Shown piece by piece: positions 1 through 9,046 of a stretch of DNA of 36,689 nucleotides. The DNA lies in NCBI GenBank assembly GCA_028868905.1, contig JAGWTQ010000011.1:1-36689 (forward strand), read 5' to 3'. The DNA is from Betaproteobacteria bacterium (lineage in GTDB: Bacteria > Pseudomonadota > Gammaproteobacteria > Burkholderiales > Ferrovaceae). The position numbers and the translations under genes were made by a program. Each line of letters begins with the position of its first letter. Position 1 is the stretch's first letter. Below the pieces are notes generated by a model that was given only the letters and a program-made list of their open reading frames with translations, searched no databases and was not told the origin of the DNA.

Positions 1-28
1 GAAGCGCGCGTATTTTTCATAGGGCGGA

Positions 29-34
29 TATAAT
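29..34 (+). promoter_or_regulatory. -10 element of the tRNA-Ala promoter
   Basis: A perfect TATAAT hexamer lies 11 bases before the mature tRNA 5' end, so transcription would start at about 40-42. No good -35 hexamer is seen in the few bases left upstream (about positions 6-11), and the window edge limits inspection. Assignment rests on the hexamer and its spacing. Confidence 0.6.
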
Positions 35-45
35 AGCAAAGCCGT

Positions 46-121
46 GGGGGGTTAGCTCAGCTGGGAGAGCGTCTGGTTCGCAATCAGAAGGTCGGGAGTT
101 CGATCCTCCTACCCTCCACCA
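46..121 (+). tRNA. tRNA-Ala (anticodon CGC)
   Basis: The 76-base sequence folds into a full cloverleaf: 7-bp acceptor stem (46-52 with 111-117), U8-A9, 4-bp D stem (GCTC/GAGC), 5-bp anticodon stem, five-base variable loop, T arm with TTCGATC loop, and an encoded terminal CCA. The anticodon loop is TTCGCAA, giving anticodon CGC, which reads the alanine codon GCG. The third acceptor pair is G-U, the identity element recognised by alanyl-tRNA synthetase, which independently supports alanine. The last 13 bases overlap the end of livF on the other strand. No terminator is visible downstream. Confidence 0.95.
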
Positions 122-831
122 TCTCCAAGATAAGCTGCGCGCACCATGGGATTTTCCATGCAGGCTGCCGCCGTATCGGCCAGCACGATCCGTCCGGATT
201 CCATGACGTAAGCACGATCGCTGAGTTCCAGCGCAAGACGCGCGTTCTGTTCCACCAGGAGCAAGGTAACCCCTTCCGCGGCGATTTTGCGAATCACCTC
301 GAAAATCTTCTCCACCATGAGCGGAGCGAGCCCCATGCTGGGTTCATCCAGCATCAACAACCGTGGACGGGACATCAGGGCCCGCCCGATGGCCAGCATC
401 TGTTGCTCGCCACCGGACAAGGTGCCGGCTTGCTGATGCCGGCGTTCGTGCAATCGGGCAAACAGCCCGTACACATGGTCGAGCTCCCGGGGCAGCGCGC
501 TGGAATCCTTGCGATGGTAGGCCCCCATGAGCAGGTTTTCCTCGATGGTCAGGCGATTGAATACCCCACGCCCTTCGGGAACCAGGACAAGGCCCCGGCC
601 CACGCGCTGCCAGGCTGGTACGGATTGCAAGACCTGCCCGCCGTAAGTGAACGCTCCATCCGCTGGCGCAACCAGACCGGCAAGCGCTTTCAGGGTGCTG
701 CTTTTCCCTGCTCCATTGGCGCCGATCAGCGTGGCCCGTTCGCCTTCCATGACATCGAGGTCCAGTCCGTCGACGGCCGTGATGCCTCCATAGCGCACGC
801 AAAGGTTGCGCACCTCGAGCAACGGGCTCAT
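109..831 (-). CDS. livF: branched-chain amino acid-type ABC transporter ATPase LivF
   Basis: This 240-residue cytoplasmic ATPase is one of two nucleotide-binding subunits of a LivFGHM-type importer. Walker A GANGAGKS lies at residues 37-44, followed by an LSGGEQQ signature and the Walker B segment LLMLDEPSMGL; the H-loop region LLLVEQNA is present. Length is normal for LivF (about 233-240). Its ATG overlaps the livG stop (ATGA), indicating translational coupling at the end of the operon. The stop codon (109-111) and the last few codons (tail GDGGG) lie inside the tRNA-Ala gene on the opposite strand, so the C-terminal residues are encoded by the complement of the tRNA T arm and acceptor stem. 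The substrate cannot be read from the ATPase; amides, urea or amino acids are all possible for this family. Confidence 0.93.
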   Translation of the reverse strand: MSPLLEVRNLCVRYGGITAVDGLDLDVMEGERATLIGANGAGKSSTLKALAGLVAPADGAFTYGGQVLQSVPAWQRVGRGLVLVPEGRGVFNRLTIEENLLMGAYHRKDSSALPRELDHVYGLFARLHERRHQQAGTLSGGEQQMLAIGRALMSRPRLLMLDEPSMGLAPLMVEKIFEVIRKIAAEGVTLLLVEQNARLALELSDRAYVMESGRIVLADTAAACMENPMVRAAYLGDGGG

Positions 832-1619
832 GCAGCCCCTCTCCCAAGATAGGCTTCAATGACTTTGGGGTGGGCCAGAACCTCTTGCGGCGAGCCTTCG
901 GCAATGCGTTCGCCGTAGTCGAGTACCGTGATGCGGTCACACAGCCGGGCAACCCATTTGACATCATGTTCGATCAGCAGAATGGCCGTGCCGTCATCAC
1001 GCACGCGCCGCACCAGGTCGGCCAGCCGCATCCGTTCCGCGGCGTTCATGCCTGCCGCAGGCTCATCAAGGGCCAGCAATCTCGGCTCGGTGGCAAGCGC
1101 CCGGGCTATTTCGAGGCGACGCTGGTCGCCATAGGACAGGGTTCCCGCAACTCGCTGCGCCTGGCCGGCAATGCCCACATAATCCAGCAGCCCGCGGGCG
1201 CTGGCGGCAATCGCCGCCTCTTCGCGGCGGGTTGCGGCAGTCTTGAAAACCGCGCCCAGTACACCGGCTTGGGTACGCACGTGCCGGCCCACCATGACGT
1301 TTTCCAAAACGGTCATGTTGGGAAACAGGCGGATATTCTGGAATGTCCGTGCGATACCCCGTTCTGCCACCGCATGGGGGCGACCCGCAGGCAGCGGCGC
1401 TCCGGCAAAATGCACGGTTCCGGTGTCTGGTTTGTAAATGCCGGTCAATACGTTGAAGAATGTGGTTTTTCCGGCTCCGTTGGGGCCGATCAGGCCGGTA
1501 ATGGTCCCCTCCCCCAGCGCCAGCGACACATCGTGCAGCGCACGCAATCCGCCAAAACGCTTGCCAACTCCCACCGCTTCCAGCAAAGCGCCACCCTGAC
1601 TGGCCTCACTGCGACTCAT
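828..1619 (-). CDS. livG: branched-chain amino acid-type ABC transporter ATPase LivG
   Basis: Second ATPase of the importer, about 263 residues. Walker A GPNGAGKTT, the long LivG-type insertion after it (IARTFQNIRLFPNMTVLENVMVG region), the LSYGDQRRLEIARAL signature and LLALDEPAAGMN Walker B are all visible, plus the C-terminal segment ending EAYLGRGAA. I place the start at the ATG at 1617-1619 because GAGGG sits six bases upstream; an in-frame GTG at 1638-1640 would add seven residues without a ribosome site. The gene overlaps livM by 14 bases and livF by four. Confidence 0.93.
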   Translation of the reverse strand: MSRSEASQGGALLEAVGVGKRFGGLRALHDVSLALGEGTITGLIGPNGAGKTTFFNVLTGIYKPDTGTVHFAGAPLPAGRPHAVAERGIARTFQNIRLFPNMTVLENVMVGRHVRTQAGVLGAVFKTAATRREEAAIAASARGLLDYVGIAGQAQRVAGTLSYGDQRRLEIARALATEPRLLALDEPAAGMNAAERMRLADLVRRVRDDGTAILLIEHDVKWVARLCDRITVLDYGERIAEGSPQEVLAHPKVIEAYLGRGAA

Positions 1620-2652
1620 GAAATTCCCTCTGACGGGCACGGGCCGGCAACAGTCCTTCGGGCCGCAGTAACATCATGAGCACCAGAGCGATGCCGAATA
1701 CCAGCAAACGCAAATTGGAAGGATCCACCCAGACCTTGCCGAACAGGAATTCCTGCAGACCGCCCAAGCCACGCAAGGCTTCAGGCAACACGGACAGAAG
1801 CACGGCTCCCAGCACCACTCCGGCAATGTTGCCCATGCCCCCCAGCACCACCATGCACAGAATCATCACAGACTCCTGCAGCGTAAAACTTTCAGGGCTG
1901 ACGAACCCCTGGAATCCTGCAAACAGGCCGCCGGACACCCCCCCGAAAGTGGCCCCCATGGCAAATGCCAGCAGCTTGAGGTTGCGGGTATTGAGTCCCA
2001 TGCTGGCTGCCGCCAGCTCATCTTCGCGAATGGCTGCCCAAGCGCGCCCGATGCGAGACCCTTCAAGGCGCTGCGACAACCGGATTGCCAACCCCACAGC
2101 CGCCAGAAAAAGAAAATAGACGTTGATTACCAGAGGGATTTCGATTCCGCCCACATGATATGTTTGTTCCAGAAACCAGGGCCCCACATGCAGAGGGTCG
2201 ATCAGGTTCACACCCTGCGGGCCATTCGTGATGTTGACCGGCGCGTTCAGGTTGTTGAGGAAAATTCGAATGATTTCCCCAAAGCCCAGCGTGACGATGG
2301 CCAGATAGTCCCCTCTCAGGCCCAAGGTGGGTGTTCCCAGCAGCACGCCAAAACAGGCGGCAAGCAAAGCCCCCATGGGCAAAAGAGCCCAAAGCGGCCA
2401 ATGCAGCTCAAACTGGGGCGAAGCCAACAGGGCGTAGCAGTAGGCACCAACCGCAAAAAAGGCCACATAGCCCAAATCCAGCAACCCGGCGTAACCCACG
2501 ACAATATTGAGCCCCAGCGCAAGCAGGACGTAGAGCAGTGCAAAGTCCAGGATGCGCACCCAGCCTTGCCCGAGCAGGGCATGCGTGGCAAACGGAAGGA
2601 CCAGCACCAGAACGGCAGCCCCCCAGTTGATGAAGCGCGCGCGCGCGTTCAT
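1606..2652 (-). CDS. livM: branched-chain amino acid-type ABC transporter permease LivM
   Basis: Inner-membrane permease of about 348 residues with roughly eight to ten hydrophobic segments. The family's cytoplasmic coupling region is seen as IGRAWAAIREDELAAASMG, and GLRGDYLAIVTLGFGEI is the usual LivM periplasmic/membrane signature. The ATG at 2650-2652 is preferred: it follows the livH stop by one base and has AAAGG about six bases upstream. A GTG at 2671-2673 is possible. It pairs with LivH as the heterodimeric channel; both ATPase genes follow directly. Confidence 0.92.
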   Translation of the reverse strand: MNARARFINWGAAVLVLVLPFATHALLGQGWVRILDFALLYVLLALGLNIVVGYAGLLDLGYVAFFAVGAYCYALLASPQFELHWPLWALLPMGALLAACFGVLLGTPTLGLRGDYLAIVTLGFGEIIRIFLNNLNAPVNITNGPQGVNLIDPLHVGPWFLEQTYHVGGIEIPLVINVYFLFLAAVGLAIRLSQRLEGSRIGRAWAAIREDELAAASMGLNTRNLKLLAFAMGATFGGVSGGLFAGFQGFVSPESFTLQESVMILCMVVLGGMGNIAGVVLGAVLLSVLPEALRGLGGLQEFLFGKVWVDPSNLRLLVFGIALVLMMLLRPEGLLPARARQREFHESQ

Positions 2653-2653
2653 G

Positions 2654-3577
2654 TCACACCTTTTCTCTCGCACGGCTGCCCAAAAGCCCGTTCGGGTGAA
2701 ATACCAGGACGCCGATCAGGACGAGAAAGGCAAAGACATCCTTGTAGTTGCTTCCAAAATAACCGCCTGTCAGATCCCCGATGTAGCCCGCGCCCATGGC
2801 TTCCACCACGCCCAGCAAAAGGCCACCCAACATGGCTCCGGGAAGATTGCCAATGCCCCCCAGGACCGCGGCCGTGAATGCCTTCAACCCCAGCATGAAT
2901 CCCATGGTGTAGTTGCCCACGTTGTAGTAAGCCGCCACCATGACGCCTGCCACGGCAGCCAGGGCTGACCCAAGAACGAAAGTGAGCGCAATGATGCGGT
3001 CGGTGTTGACACCCATCAGTTGGGCCACGCCCGGATTCTGCGCCGTGGCGCGCATGGCTCTGCCCAGCGCAGTGCGCTTCACCAGCAACATCAGCGCCGC
3101 CATGAGCAGGGCTGCCAACACGATGATGAGGGCCTGGATCGATGTGATGATGACTCCATGCCAACTCACGCTGTCGGCAGGCAACACCGAAGGGAAAGAC
3201 CGGTAGCTTCTTCCCCAGATGAGCGCCGCCAGTTGTTGCAGGACGATGGACAAGCCGATGGCCGTAATGAGGGGCGCCAGCTTAGGTGCGCGGCGCAGGG
3301 GTCGGTAGGCCACCCGTTCAATAGCCAGTCCAAGGCCCATGCAGACCACCATGGCCAACGCGACGGCCATGGCCAAGGCAATGCCGGATGGCAGCCCCCA
3401 GCCGGTCAGTATCTGAAGCGCGGTCAATGCCACCATGGCCCCCACCATCACCACATCGCCATGGGCAAAATTGATCAACTCCATGATGCCGTAGACCATG
3501 GTGTACCCCAGGGCAACCAGCGCGTAGATGCTGCCCAGGGTCAGCCCGTTGACCAGCTGCTGCAGGAAGATGTCCAT
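2654..3577 (-). CDS. livH: branched-chain amino acid-type ABC transporter permease LivH
   Basis: A 307-residue hydrophobic permease that opens with the LivH hallmark: residues near the start read QQLVNGLTLGSIYALVALGY, followed by GIMELINFAHGD. The EAA-like coupling stretch GRAMRATAQNPGVAQLMG and the C-terminal VFHPNGLLGSR are also typical. Its ATG shares a base with the hemF stop (TAATG), so it is translated by coupling to hemF. No periplasmic binding protein gene (livK/livJ) is present on either side; it must be encoded elsewhere or be absent. Confidence 0.92.
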   Translation of the reverse strand: MDIFLQQLVNGLTLGSIYALVALGYTMVYGIMELINFAHGDVVMVGAMVALTALQILTGWGLPSGIALAMAVALAMVVCMGLGLAIERVAYRPLRRAPKLAPLITAIGLSIVLQQLAALIWGRSYRSFPSVLPADSVSWHGVIITSIQALIIVLAALLMAALMLLVKRTALGRAMRATAQNPGVAQLMGVNTDRIIALTFVLGSALAAVAGVMVAAYYNVGNYTMGFMLGLKAFTAAVLGGIGNLPGAMLGGLLLGVVEAMGAGYIGDLTGGYFGSNYKDVFAFLVLIGVLVFHPNGLLGSRAREKV

Positions 3578-4473
3578 TACACCCAGTCGCGACCGTTGAC
3601 GAAGTCCTTGAGCAGCCGCTCTTCAGGGCTCCCCGCTTCGGGATGCCAGTCATAGCGCCAGCGCACGATGGGCGGCATGGACATCAGGATGGATTCGGTA
3701 CGCCCGCCGGATTGCAGGCCAAACAGGGTGCCCCGGTCATAAACCAGATTGAATTCCACGTAACGCCCGCGCCGGTAAGCCTGAAAGTCCCGCTCCCGTT
3801 CACCGTAGGGCAGATCCCTGCGCCGCTCGATCAGGGGCAGGTAAGCCGGGAGAAAATGGTCGCCGACGCTTTGCCAAAGGGCCTGCGCCTGGGGGAGAGG
3901 GATTTCATTGAAATCGTCGAAAAAGATCCCGCCCACTCCGCGGGGTTCCGCTCGATGCTTGAGATAGAAATACTCGTCGCACCATTTCTTGAAACGCGGA
4001 TAGTAGCTCGCGCCAAACGGATCAAGAGATGCTTTGCAGGTTTGGTGGAAATGCCGCGCGTCTTCCTCGAAGCCGTAATACGGAGTCAAATCCATGCCGC
4101 CGCCAAACCACCAGACAGGGTCGCTCTGGCCATGGAATGCCGCGAAAAAACGCACGTTCATGTGGACAGTGGGAGCATAGGGATTGCGCGGATGAAGCAC
4201 CAGCGACACGCCCATGGCTTCGAAATGTCGCCCCGCAAGTTCGGAGCGGTGCGCAGAAGCCGACGGAGGGAGTCCTCGGCCCATGACATGGGAGAAGTTC
4301 ACGCCGCCTCGTTCCAGCAGATTGCCCTCTTCCACCAAAGCGCTGATGCCGCCCCCGCCATCGGGCCGCGTCCACTCATCCCGCCTGAATGTTTTGCCGT
4401 CAGCACGTTCCAGGGCCGTGACGATGCGATCCTGCAGGCCGAGCAGGTACGTTTTGATGCCAGAAGTATCCAT
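3577..4473 (-). CDS. hemF: oxygen-dependent coproporphyrinogen III oxidase
   Basis: HemF oxidatively decarboxylates coproporphyrinogen III to protoporphyrinogen IX with O2, an essential step of aerobic heme synthesis in the cytosol. The 298-residue product matches the usual length (about 300). Family blocks are clear: [35 protein letters not shown] (with the conserved His), [18 protein letters not shown] and [18 protein letters not shown]. The start is the ATG at 4471-4473, giving [16 protein letters not shown]; a weak AAGGA lies upstream, and longer in-frame readings run into the preceding gene. It lies 26 bases after the [2Fe-2S] protein gene and is joined to livH by TAATG. A heme-rich respiratory locus further right makes aerobic heme supply relevant, but no regulatory link is visible. 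Confidence 0.95.
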   Translation of the reverse strand: MDTSGIKTYLLGLQDRIVTALERADGKTFRRDEWTRPDGGGGISALVEEGNLLERGGVNFSHVMGRGLPPSASAHRSELAGRHFEAMGVSLVLHPRNPYAPTVHMNVRFFAAFHGQSDPVWWFGGGMDLTPYYGFEEDARHFHQTCKASLDPFGASYYPRFKKWCDEYFYLKHRAEPRGVGGIFFDDFNEIPLPQAQALWQSVGDHFLPAYLPLIERRRDLPYGERERDFQAYRRGRYVEFNLVYDRGTLFGLQSGGRTESILMSMPPIVRWRYDWHPEAGSPEERLLKDFVNGRDWV

Positions 4474-4499
4474 GGGGTATGAGTTCCTTGCCTCAGGCG

Positions 4500-4955
4500 T
4501 TAAACTTTGCCGGCAGCGCGATGGATGGCTGCGCGAATGCGATTGTAGGTTCCGCAACGGCACAGGTTGCCGTTCATGGCCGCATCGATTTCTTCGTCGG
4601 TGGGGTGGGGGCTTTTCGCCAGCAGGGCGGCCGCACTCATGATCTGTCCGGACTGGCAATAACCGCACTGGGCCACCTCAAGCGCCACCCAGGCTTTCTG
4701 AAGCGGATGCTCTCCGTTTCGGGAAAGCCCTTCAATGGTGGTCACTTTCTTCCCGGTTGCGGCAGACAAGGTTGTCTGACAGGACCGCACCGCTTCGCCA
4801 TCCAGGTGTACGGTACAGGCACCGCACAACCCCTCGCCACAGGAAAACTTGGTTCCAGTCAGCCCCAGTTCGTCGCGAATCACCCACAGAAGGGGGGTAC
4901 CCGGGTCCGATTTGACCGTGAACACTTTGCCGTTGAGCGTAAGCTGTGTCGTCAT
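4500..4955 (-). CDS. [2Fe-2S] small subunit of a xanthine dehydrogenase/isoquinoline oxidoreductase-type enzyme
   Basis: A 151-residue protein with the two-domain layout of molybdenum hydroxylase small subunits (IorA/CoxS/XdhC-type). The N-terminal plant-type ferredoxin fold carries [15 protein letters not shown] and a later Cys (VRSC). The C-terminal helical domain carries QCGYCQSG and NLCRCGTY. Together these would bind two [2Fe-2S] clusters passing electrons from a molybdopterin subunit. The start at 4953-4955 gives [10 protein letters not shown]. It is the first gene of the leftward hemF-liv group. No large molybdopterin subunit, FAD subunit or cofactor-insertion chaperone lies nearby; polA is divergent just 42 bases away. 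It is therefore an orphan here, and its partner and substrate are unknown. Confidence 0.88.
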   Translation of the reverse strand: MTTQLTLNGKVFTVKSDPGTPLLWVIRDELGLTGTKFSCGEGLCGACTVHLDGEAVRSCQTTLSAATGKKVTTIEGLSRNGEHPLQKAWVALEVAQCGYCQSGQIMSAAALLAKSPHPTDEEIDAAMNGNLCRCGTYNRIRAAIHRAAGKV

Positions 4956-4981
4956 GATGATGCTGCGGAATCCCGGAGTTC

Positions 4982-4990
4982 TGACATAAT
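4982..4990 (+). promoter_or_regulatory. extended -10 promoter element of polA, likely leaderless start
   Basis: TG, one base, then CATAAT forms an extended -10. The polA ATG at 4998 begins seven bases after the hexamer, exactly where transcription would start, so the mRNA may have no 5' leader. No ribosome site precedes 4998. The in-frame ATG at 4989 has a GGAG ten bases upstream but would overlap the -10. Confidence 0.45.
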
Positions 4991-4997
4991 GGCGCGC

Positions 4998-7721
4998 ATG
5001 ACTGATCGTTCGCAAAAACTGCTGCTTTTGGTGGACGGTTCGTCCTATCTTTACCGGGCCTTTCACGCCCTGCCCGACCTGCGCAACCGGCAGGGCGAAC
5101 CTACCGGGGCCATATTCGGGGTGCTCAACATGCTGCGCCGCCTCTTGGCGGATTATAAGCCGGATTACGCCGCCTGCGTGTTCGATGCGCGCGGCCCGAC
5201 TTTCAGGGACGAGTGGTACCCCGACTACAAGGCGCATCGCGCACCCATGCCGCCGGATCTGGCATCCCAGATTGAACCCCTTCACCAAGCCGTGCAAGCG
5301 CTCGGCTGGCCTCTGCTGGCCATTGAAGGGGTCGAAGCCGATGACGTGATCGGCACGCTGGCTCGTCAGGCAACCGAAGCCGGATTGCGCACTGTCATTT
5401 CCAGCGGCGACAAGGATCTGGTCCAGCTGCTCGACGGCCAGGTCAGCCTCGTCAACACCCTCAGCAATGAAAAGCTGGATTCTGCGGGCGCCACTGCAAA
5501 ATACGGACTTCCGCCGGAACGCTTCGTCGACTACCTGACGCTCATCGGCGATGCCGTGGACAACGTGCCCGGCGTGACCAAGGTAGGCCCAAAAACCGCG
5601 CTCAAATGGATGCAGCAGTACGGAACACTGGATACCCTGATGGCCCATGCCGACGAGGTTGCGGGCGCGGTCGGCAACAATCTGCGCGTCGTTCTGGACT
5701 GGTTGCCCCAGGCAAGGCGCCTCCTGACCATCCGTTGCGACGTGCCGCTCCCGCTGGGGCCGGAACAATTGCACCTGACCCATCCGGACCAGGACACACT
5801 GCGTACTCTGGCCGAACGCTATGACCTGCGCAGCTGGATTCCCAAGGAAACTTCTTCAGGCGCAACCGACAAGCCTCAACCGCAACCCGCAACGCCCGCC
5901 CCTGTTGCTGTTCCAGCCATCACATACAGCACAGTACTGACAAGCGAGCAGCTCGAGTCCTGGATTGACCGCATCATGCAAGCGGAACTCACGGCACTGG
6001 ATACGGAGACCACCGGCCTTGATCCCATGCAGGCAGAACTGGTGGGCCTGTCCTTGTGCGTGACCGCGGGGGAAGCCGCCTATATCCCGCTGGGGCACCG
6101 CGGCCCGGACAGCGGCATGCAGCTGGATCGCGAAAAAACCCTGGAACGCCTGCGCGCCTGGCTGGAGAGCCCTGCCACCCGCAAAGTGGGTCAACATCTC
6201 AAATTCGACCAGCATGTGCTGGCCAATCATGGCATCGCCTTGCGCGGCGTTGCTCACGACACCCTGCTCCAGTCCTACGTCCTGGAAGCGCACCAACCTC
6301 ACCATCTCGAAAGCCTGGCACGACGTCATCTGGGGCGGGATACCCTGTCCTACCAGGATGTCACGGGCAAAGGGGCGGCGGCCATCGGTTTTGAACAGGT
6401 CCCCCTTGACCGTGCCACAGCCTACGCAGCGGAAGATGCCGACATCACGCTGCAGGTACACCAGGTCCTGTATCCCCAAATCGCCCGGGAACACGCCCTG
6501 GAATCCGTTTACAGGGACATCGAACTGCCTCTCCAACAGGTGCTTTGGCGCATGGAACGCAACGGCGTCCTGCTTGACACCGCCCAACTGGAACGTCAAA
6601 GCCATGAACTGGGCATCCAGTTGCTTGACCTGGAAGCACGCGCCCATGCCGCCGCCGGACATCCGTTCAACCTCAACTCGCCCAAACAGATTCAGTCCGT
6701 CCTGTTTGAGGAGCAGCACCTGCCGGTCCGCAAAAAAACACCCAGCGGCGCCCCGTCTACGGACGAGGACGTGCTGCAGCAACTCGCGCTGGATTACCCG
6801 ATACCCAAACTGATCCTGGAATATCGCGGATTGGCCAAGCTCAAATCCACCTATACGGATGCCCTGCCGCGTCGCGTAAACTCCCGGACGGGCCGTGTGC
6901 ACACTCACTATGCCCAGGCAGTGGCCGTCACCGGCCGGCTCGCCAGCAGCGAACCCAATTTGCAAAACATCCCCGTGCGTACTGCTGAAGGACGTCGCAT
7001 CCGCGCCGCATTTATCGCCCCTCCCGGCCGCGTGCTGGTGTCTGCCGATTATTCGCAGATCGAACTGCGGATCATGGCGCACCTGTCACAGGACCCCGGC
7101 CTGCTTTCCGCCTTCGGAGCGGGCCAGGACGTGCACCGGGCTACGGCATCGGAAATTTTCGGCACCCCCCCCGAAGAAGTGAGTCCGGACCAGCGTCGCG
7201 CCGCAAAGGCCATCAACTTTGGCCTGATCTATGGCATGTCCGCCTTCGGTCTGGCCGCCCAACTGGGCATTGAGCGGAGCGCCGCCCAGGCTTACATGGA
7301 GCGCTACTTTCACCGCTACCCGGGCGTTGCCCGTTACATGGAACAGACCCGGGCCCAGGCACAGGCACAAGGCTATGTGGAAACACTTTTTGGCAGGCGG
7401 CTGTGGCTGCCTGAATTGCGCCACGGCTCCATGGGAAGGCGACAAGGCGCCGAACGCGCGGCCATCAATGCCCCGCTCCAGGGAACGGCAGCCGATCTCA
7501 TCAAGCGCGCCATGATCGCGGTGGCACACTGGCTGGAAGAACAAAAGCTCTCCACCCTGATGATCCTCCAGGTTCACGACGAACTGGTTCTGGAAACACC
7601 CGAGAATGAGCGGGAACACGTGATGTCCACTCTCCCGGGCCTCATGTCCGGCGTGGCCCGGCTTTCGGTGCCGCTGCTGGTCGACGTGGGCTACGGCCCC
7701 CATTGGGACGCCGCCCACTAG
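4998..7721 (+). CDS. polA: DNA polymerase I
   Basis: A 907-residue replication/repair polymerase with all three domains. The N-terminal 5' nuclease (about 1-290) begins [18 protein letters not shown] and carries [10 protein letters not shown] and SGDKDLVQL. The 3'-5' proofreading domain (about 310-500) keeps its metal ligands in [13 protein letters not shown] and [10 protein letters not shown], so proofreading is probably active. The polymerase domain has motif [18 protein letters not shown], motif [21 protein letters not shown] and motif [12 protein letters not shown] prefer the start at 4998 because it gives the usual short lead before VDGSSYLYR and lies just after an extended -10; 4989 would add three residues. 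It is divergent from the iorA-like gene. Confidence 0.97.
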   Translation: MTDRSQKLLLLVDGSSYLYRAFHALPDLRNRQGEPTGAIFGVLNMLRRLLADYKPDYAACVFDARGPTFRDEWYPDYKAHRAPMPPDLASQIEPLHQAVQALGWPLLAIEGVEADDVIGTLARQATEAGLRTVISSGDKDLVQLLDGQVSLVNTLSNEKLDSAGATAKYGLPPERFVDYLTLIGDAVDNVPGVTKVGPKTALKWMQQYGTLDTLMAHADEVAGAVGNNLRVVLDWLPQARRLLTIRCDVPLPLGPEQLHLTHPDQDTLRTLAERYDLRSWIPKETSSGATDKPQPQPATPAPVAVPAITYSTVLTSEQLESWIDRIMQAELTALDTETTGLDPMQAELVGLSLCVTAGEAAYIPLGHRGPDSGMQLDREKTLERLRAWLESPATRKVGQHLKFDQHVLANHGIALRGVAHDTLLQSYVLEAHQPHHLESLARRHLGRDTLSYQDVTGKGAAAIGFEQVPLDRATAYAAEDADITLQVHQVLYPQIAREHALESVYRDIELPLQQVLWRMERNGVLLDTAQLERQSHELGIQLLDLEARAHAAAGHPFNLNSPKQIQSVLFEEQHLPVRKKTPSGAPSTDEDVLQQLALDYPIPKLILEYRGLAKLKSTYTDALPRRVNSRTGRVHTHYAQAVAVTGRLASSEPNLQNIPVRTAEGRRIRAAFIAPPGRVLVSADYSQIELRIMAHLSQDPGLLSAFGAGQDVHRATASEIFGTPPEEVSPDQRRAAKAINFGLIYGMSAFGLAAQLGIERSAAQAYMERYFHRYPGVARYMEQTRAQAQAQGYVETLFGRRLWLPELRHGSMGRRQGAERAAINAPLQGTAADLIKRAMIAVAHWLEEQKLSTLMILQVHDELVLETPENEREHVMSTLPGLMSGVARLSVPLLVDVGYGPHWDAAH

Positions 7722-7747
7722 GGTTTCAGCCCCCGGGCATTCGGCGG

Positions 7748-7753
7748 TATAAT
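7748..7753 (+). promoter_or_regulatory. -10 element of the dusB-fis-purHD operon promoter
   Basis: A perfect TATAAT hexamer lies 26 bases after the polA stop and 34 bases before the dusB ATG. The best -35 candidate is the weak TTTCAG at 7724-7729, with 18-base spacing. It probably serves the four overlapping genes downstream. Confidence 0.55.
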
Positions 7754-7787
7754 CGTCCCCCTCTCAATCCAGCTCGGTTTCCGCCCC

Positions 7788-8810
7788 ATGCAGATCGGCC
7801 CCTACCGCCTCAAAAACAACCTGATGGTTGCGCCCATGGCCGGGGTCACCGATCGCCCGTTCCGCCAGCTGTGCAAAACCATGGGAGCCGGGCTTGCCGT
7901 GTCCGAAATGGTGTCGTCCAATTCGCTGCTCTGGGGTTCCGAGAAAACGAAACGTCGCGCCAATCACGAAGGCGAAGTGGAACCCAAGTCGGTGCAGATC
8001 GCCGGAGCGGATCCCGCCATGATGGCCGAAGCAGCCCGATACAACGTGGATCAGGGCGCCCAGATCATCGACATCAACATGGGTTGCCCCGCCAAGAAGG
8101 TCTGCAACGTCATGGCAGGCTCCGCCCTGCTGCAGAATGAACCCCTGGTGCAGCGTATCCTGGAGGCGGTGGTTTCTGCCGTGCCCGTGCCCGTAACGCT
8201 TAAAATCCGTACCGGCTGGGACCGCTCCCATCGCAACGCCCTGACCGTTGCCCGGATTGCCGAGGAAAGCGGCATCCAGTCCCTCGCAATCCATGGCCGC
8301 ACGCGTGCCTGCGGTTACACCGGCGAAGCTGAATACGAAACCATCGCTGCCGTGAAGGCTTCCATTCGCATACCGGTCGTGGCCAACGGAGACATCACGA
8401 GCCCTGAAAAAGCACGCAGGGTTCTGGAACTCACAGGCGCCGATGGGCTGATGATCGGGCGCGCCGCCCAGGGTCGCCCCTGGATTTTCAGGGAAATCGA
8501 TCATTACCTGACCACCGGCACCTCGCTGCCCCCCCCGGAAGTCAGCGAAATCCACCGTGTGCTGAACGGTCACCTGGAAGATCTGTATGCTTTTTACGGC
8601 CTGGAAACAGGGGTGCGCGTCGCCCGCAAGCACATCAGCTGGTACACCCGTGGCCTGAAAGGGTCTGCTGCGTTCCGGCATGCCATGAACCAGCTCCAGA
8701 GCGTGGCCGAACAACACCAGGCAGTGAATTCATTCTTCGATGAATTGCTGTCCCAGGGCCAGCGCCTTCAATACGAAAATGAATCGGCAAGCGAGGCCAT
8801 GGCCGCATGA
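7788..8810 (+). CDS. dusB: tRNA-dihydrouridine synthase B
   Basis: A 340-residue FMN enzyme that reduces specific uridines of tRNA to dihydrouridine. It starts MQIGPYRLKNNLMVAPMAGVT and contains the family signature around the catalytic cysteine (DINMGCPAKKVCN), the flavin/phosphate-binding VVANGDI and DGLMIGRAAQGRPWIF. Length and end are normal for DusB (about 320-340). Its stop overlaps the fis start (ATGA), the classical dusB-fis arrangement in proteobacteria, where dusB is the first gene of the fis operon. Confidence 0.96.
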   Translation: MQIGPYRLKNNLMVAPMAGVTDRPFRQLCKTMGAGLAVSEMVSSNSLLWGSEKTKRRANHEGEVEPKSVQIAGADPAMMAEAARYNVDQGAQIIDINMGCPAKKVCNVMAGSALLQNEPLVQRILEAVVSAVPVPVTLKIRTGWDRSHRNALTVARIAEESGIQSLAIHGRTRACGYTGEAEYETIAAVKASIRIPVVANGDITSPEKARRVLELTGADGLMIGRAAQGRPWIFREIDHYLTTGTSLPPPEVSEIHRVLNGHLEDLYAFYGLETGVRVARKHISWYTRGLKGSAAFRHAMNQLQSVAEQHQAVNSFFDELLSQGQRLQYENESASEAMAA

Positions 8811-9046
8811 GTCAATCCGAACCCGAACTGTCTGCTTGCGTGCGACGCCTGGTCACGGAGTACTTCAACCACCTTGACGGCGAAAAGTGCTCCAACGTTC
8901 ACGACATGGTCATCAGCAGCGTTGAAAAACCCCTCCTTGAAGTGGTGCTCTCGCACACTGAAGGAAACCAGACACGCGCATCCGAAATCCTGGGAATCAA
9001 CCGCAACACCTTACGAAAAAAAATGCAGCATTACGGAGTGAAATGA
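8807..9046 (+). CDS. fis: Fis family nucleoid-associated DNA-binding protein
   Basis: A 79-residue protein, somewhat shorter than E. coli Fis (98), as is usual in betaproteobacteria. The C-terminal half is a helix-turn-helix of the Fis/NtrC type: [32 protein letters not shown], given here only as the position range (about residues 44-75) with key blocks [11 protein letters not shown] and RNTLRKKM. It bends DNA and modulates rRNA, recombination and growth-phase genes in relatives. It overlaps dusB (ATGA) and purH (ATGA), so it is translationally coupled on both sides. Confidence 0.93.
   Translation: MSQSEPELSACVRRLVTEYFNHLDGEKCSNVHDMVISSVEKPLLEVVLSHTEGNQTRASEILGINRNTLRKKMQHYGVK

Noticed and set aside
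5856-7082. A 408-codon leftward reading frame opposite polA.
   Set aside because: It is antisense to conserved polymerase motifs, has no family features or ribosome site, and is expected from G+C-rich codon structure.
7764-8717. A 317-codon leftward frame opposite dusB.
   Set aside because: dusB is fully supported by catalytic motifs; the antisense frame is His/Gly-rich shadow sequence.
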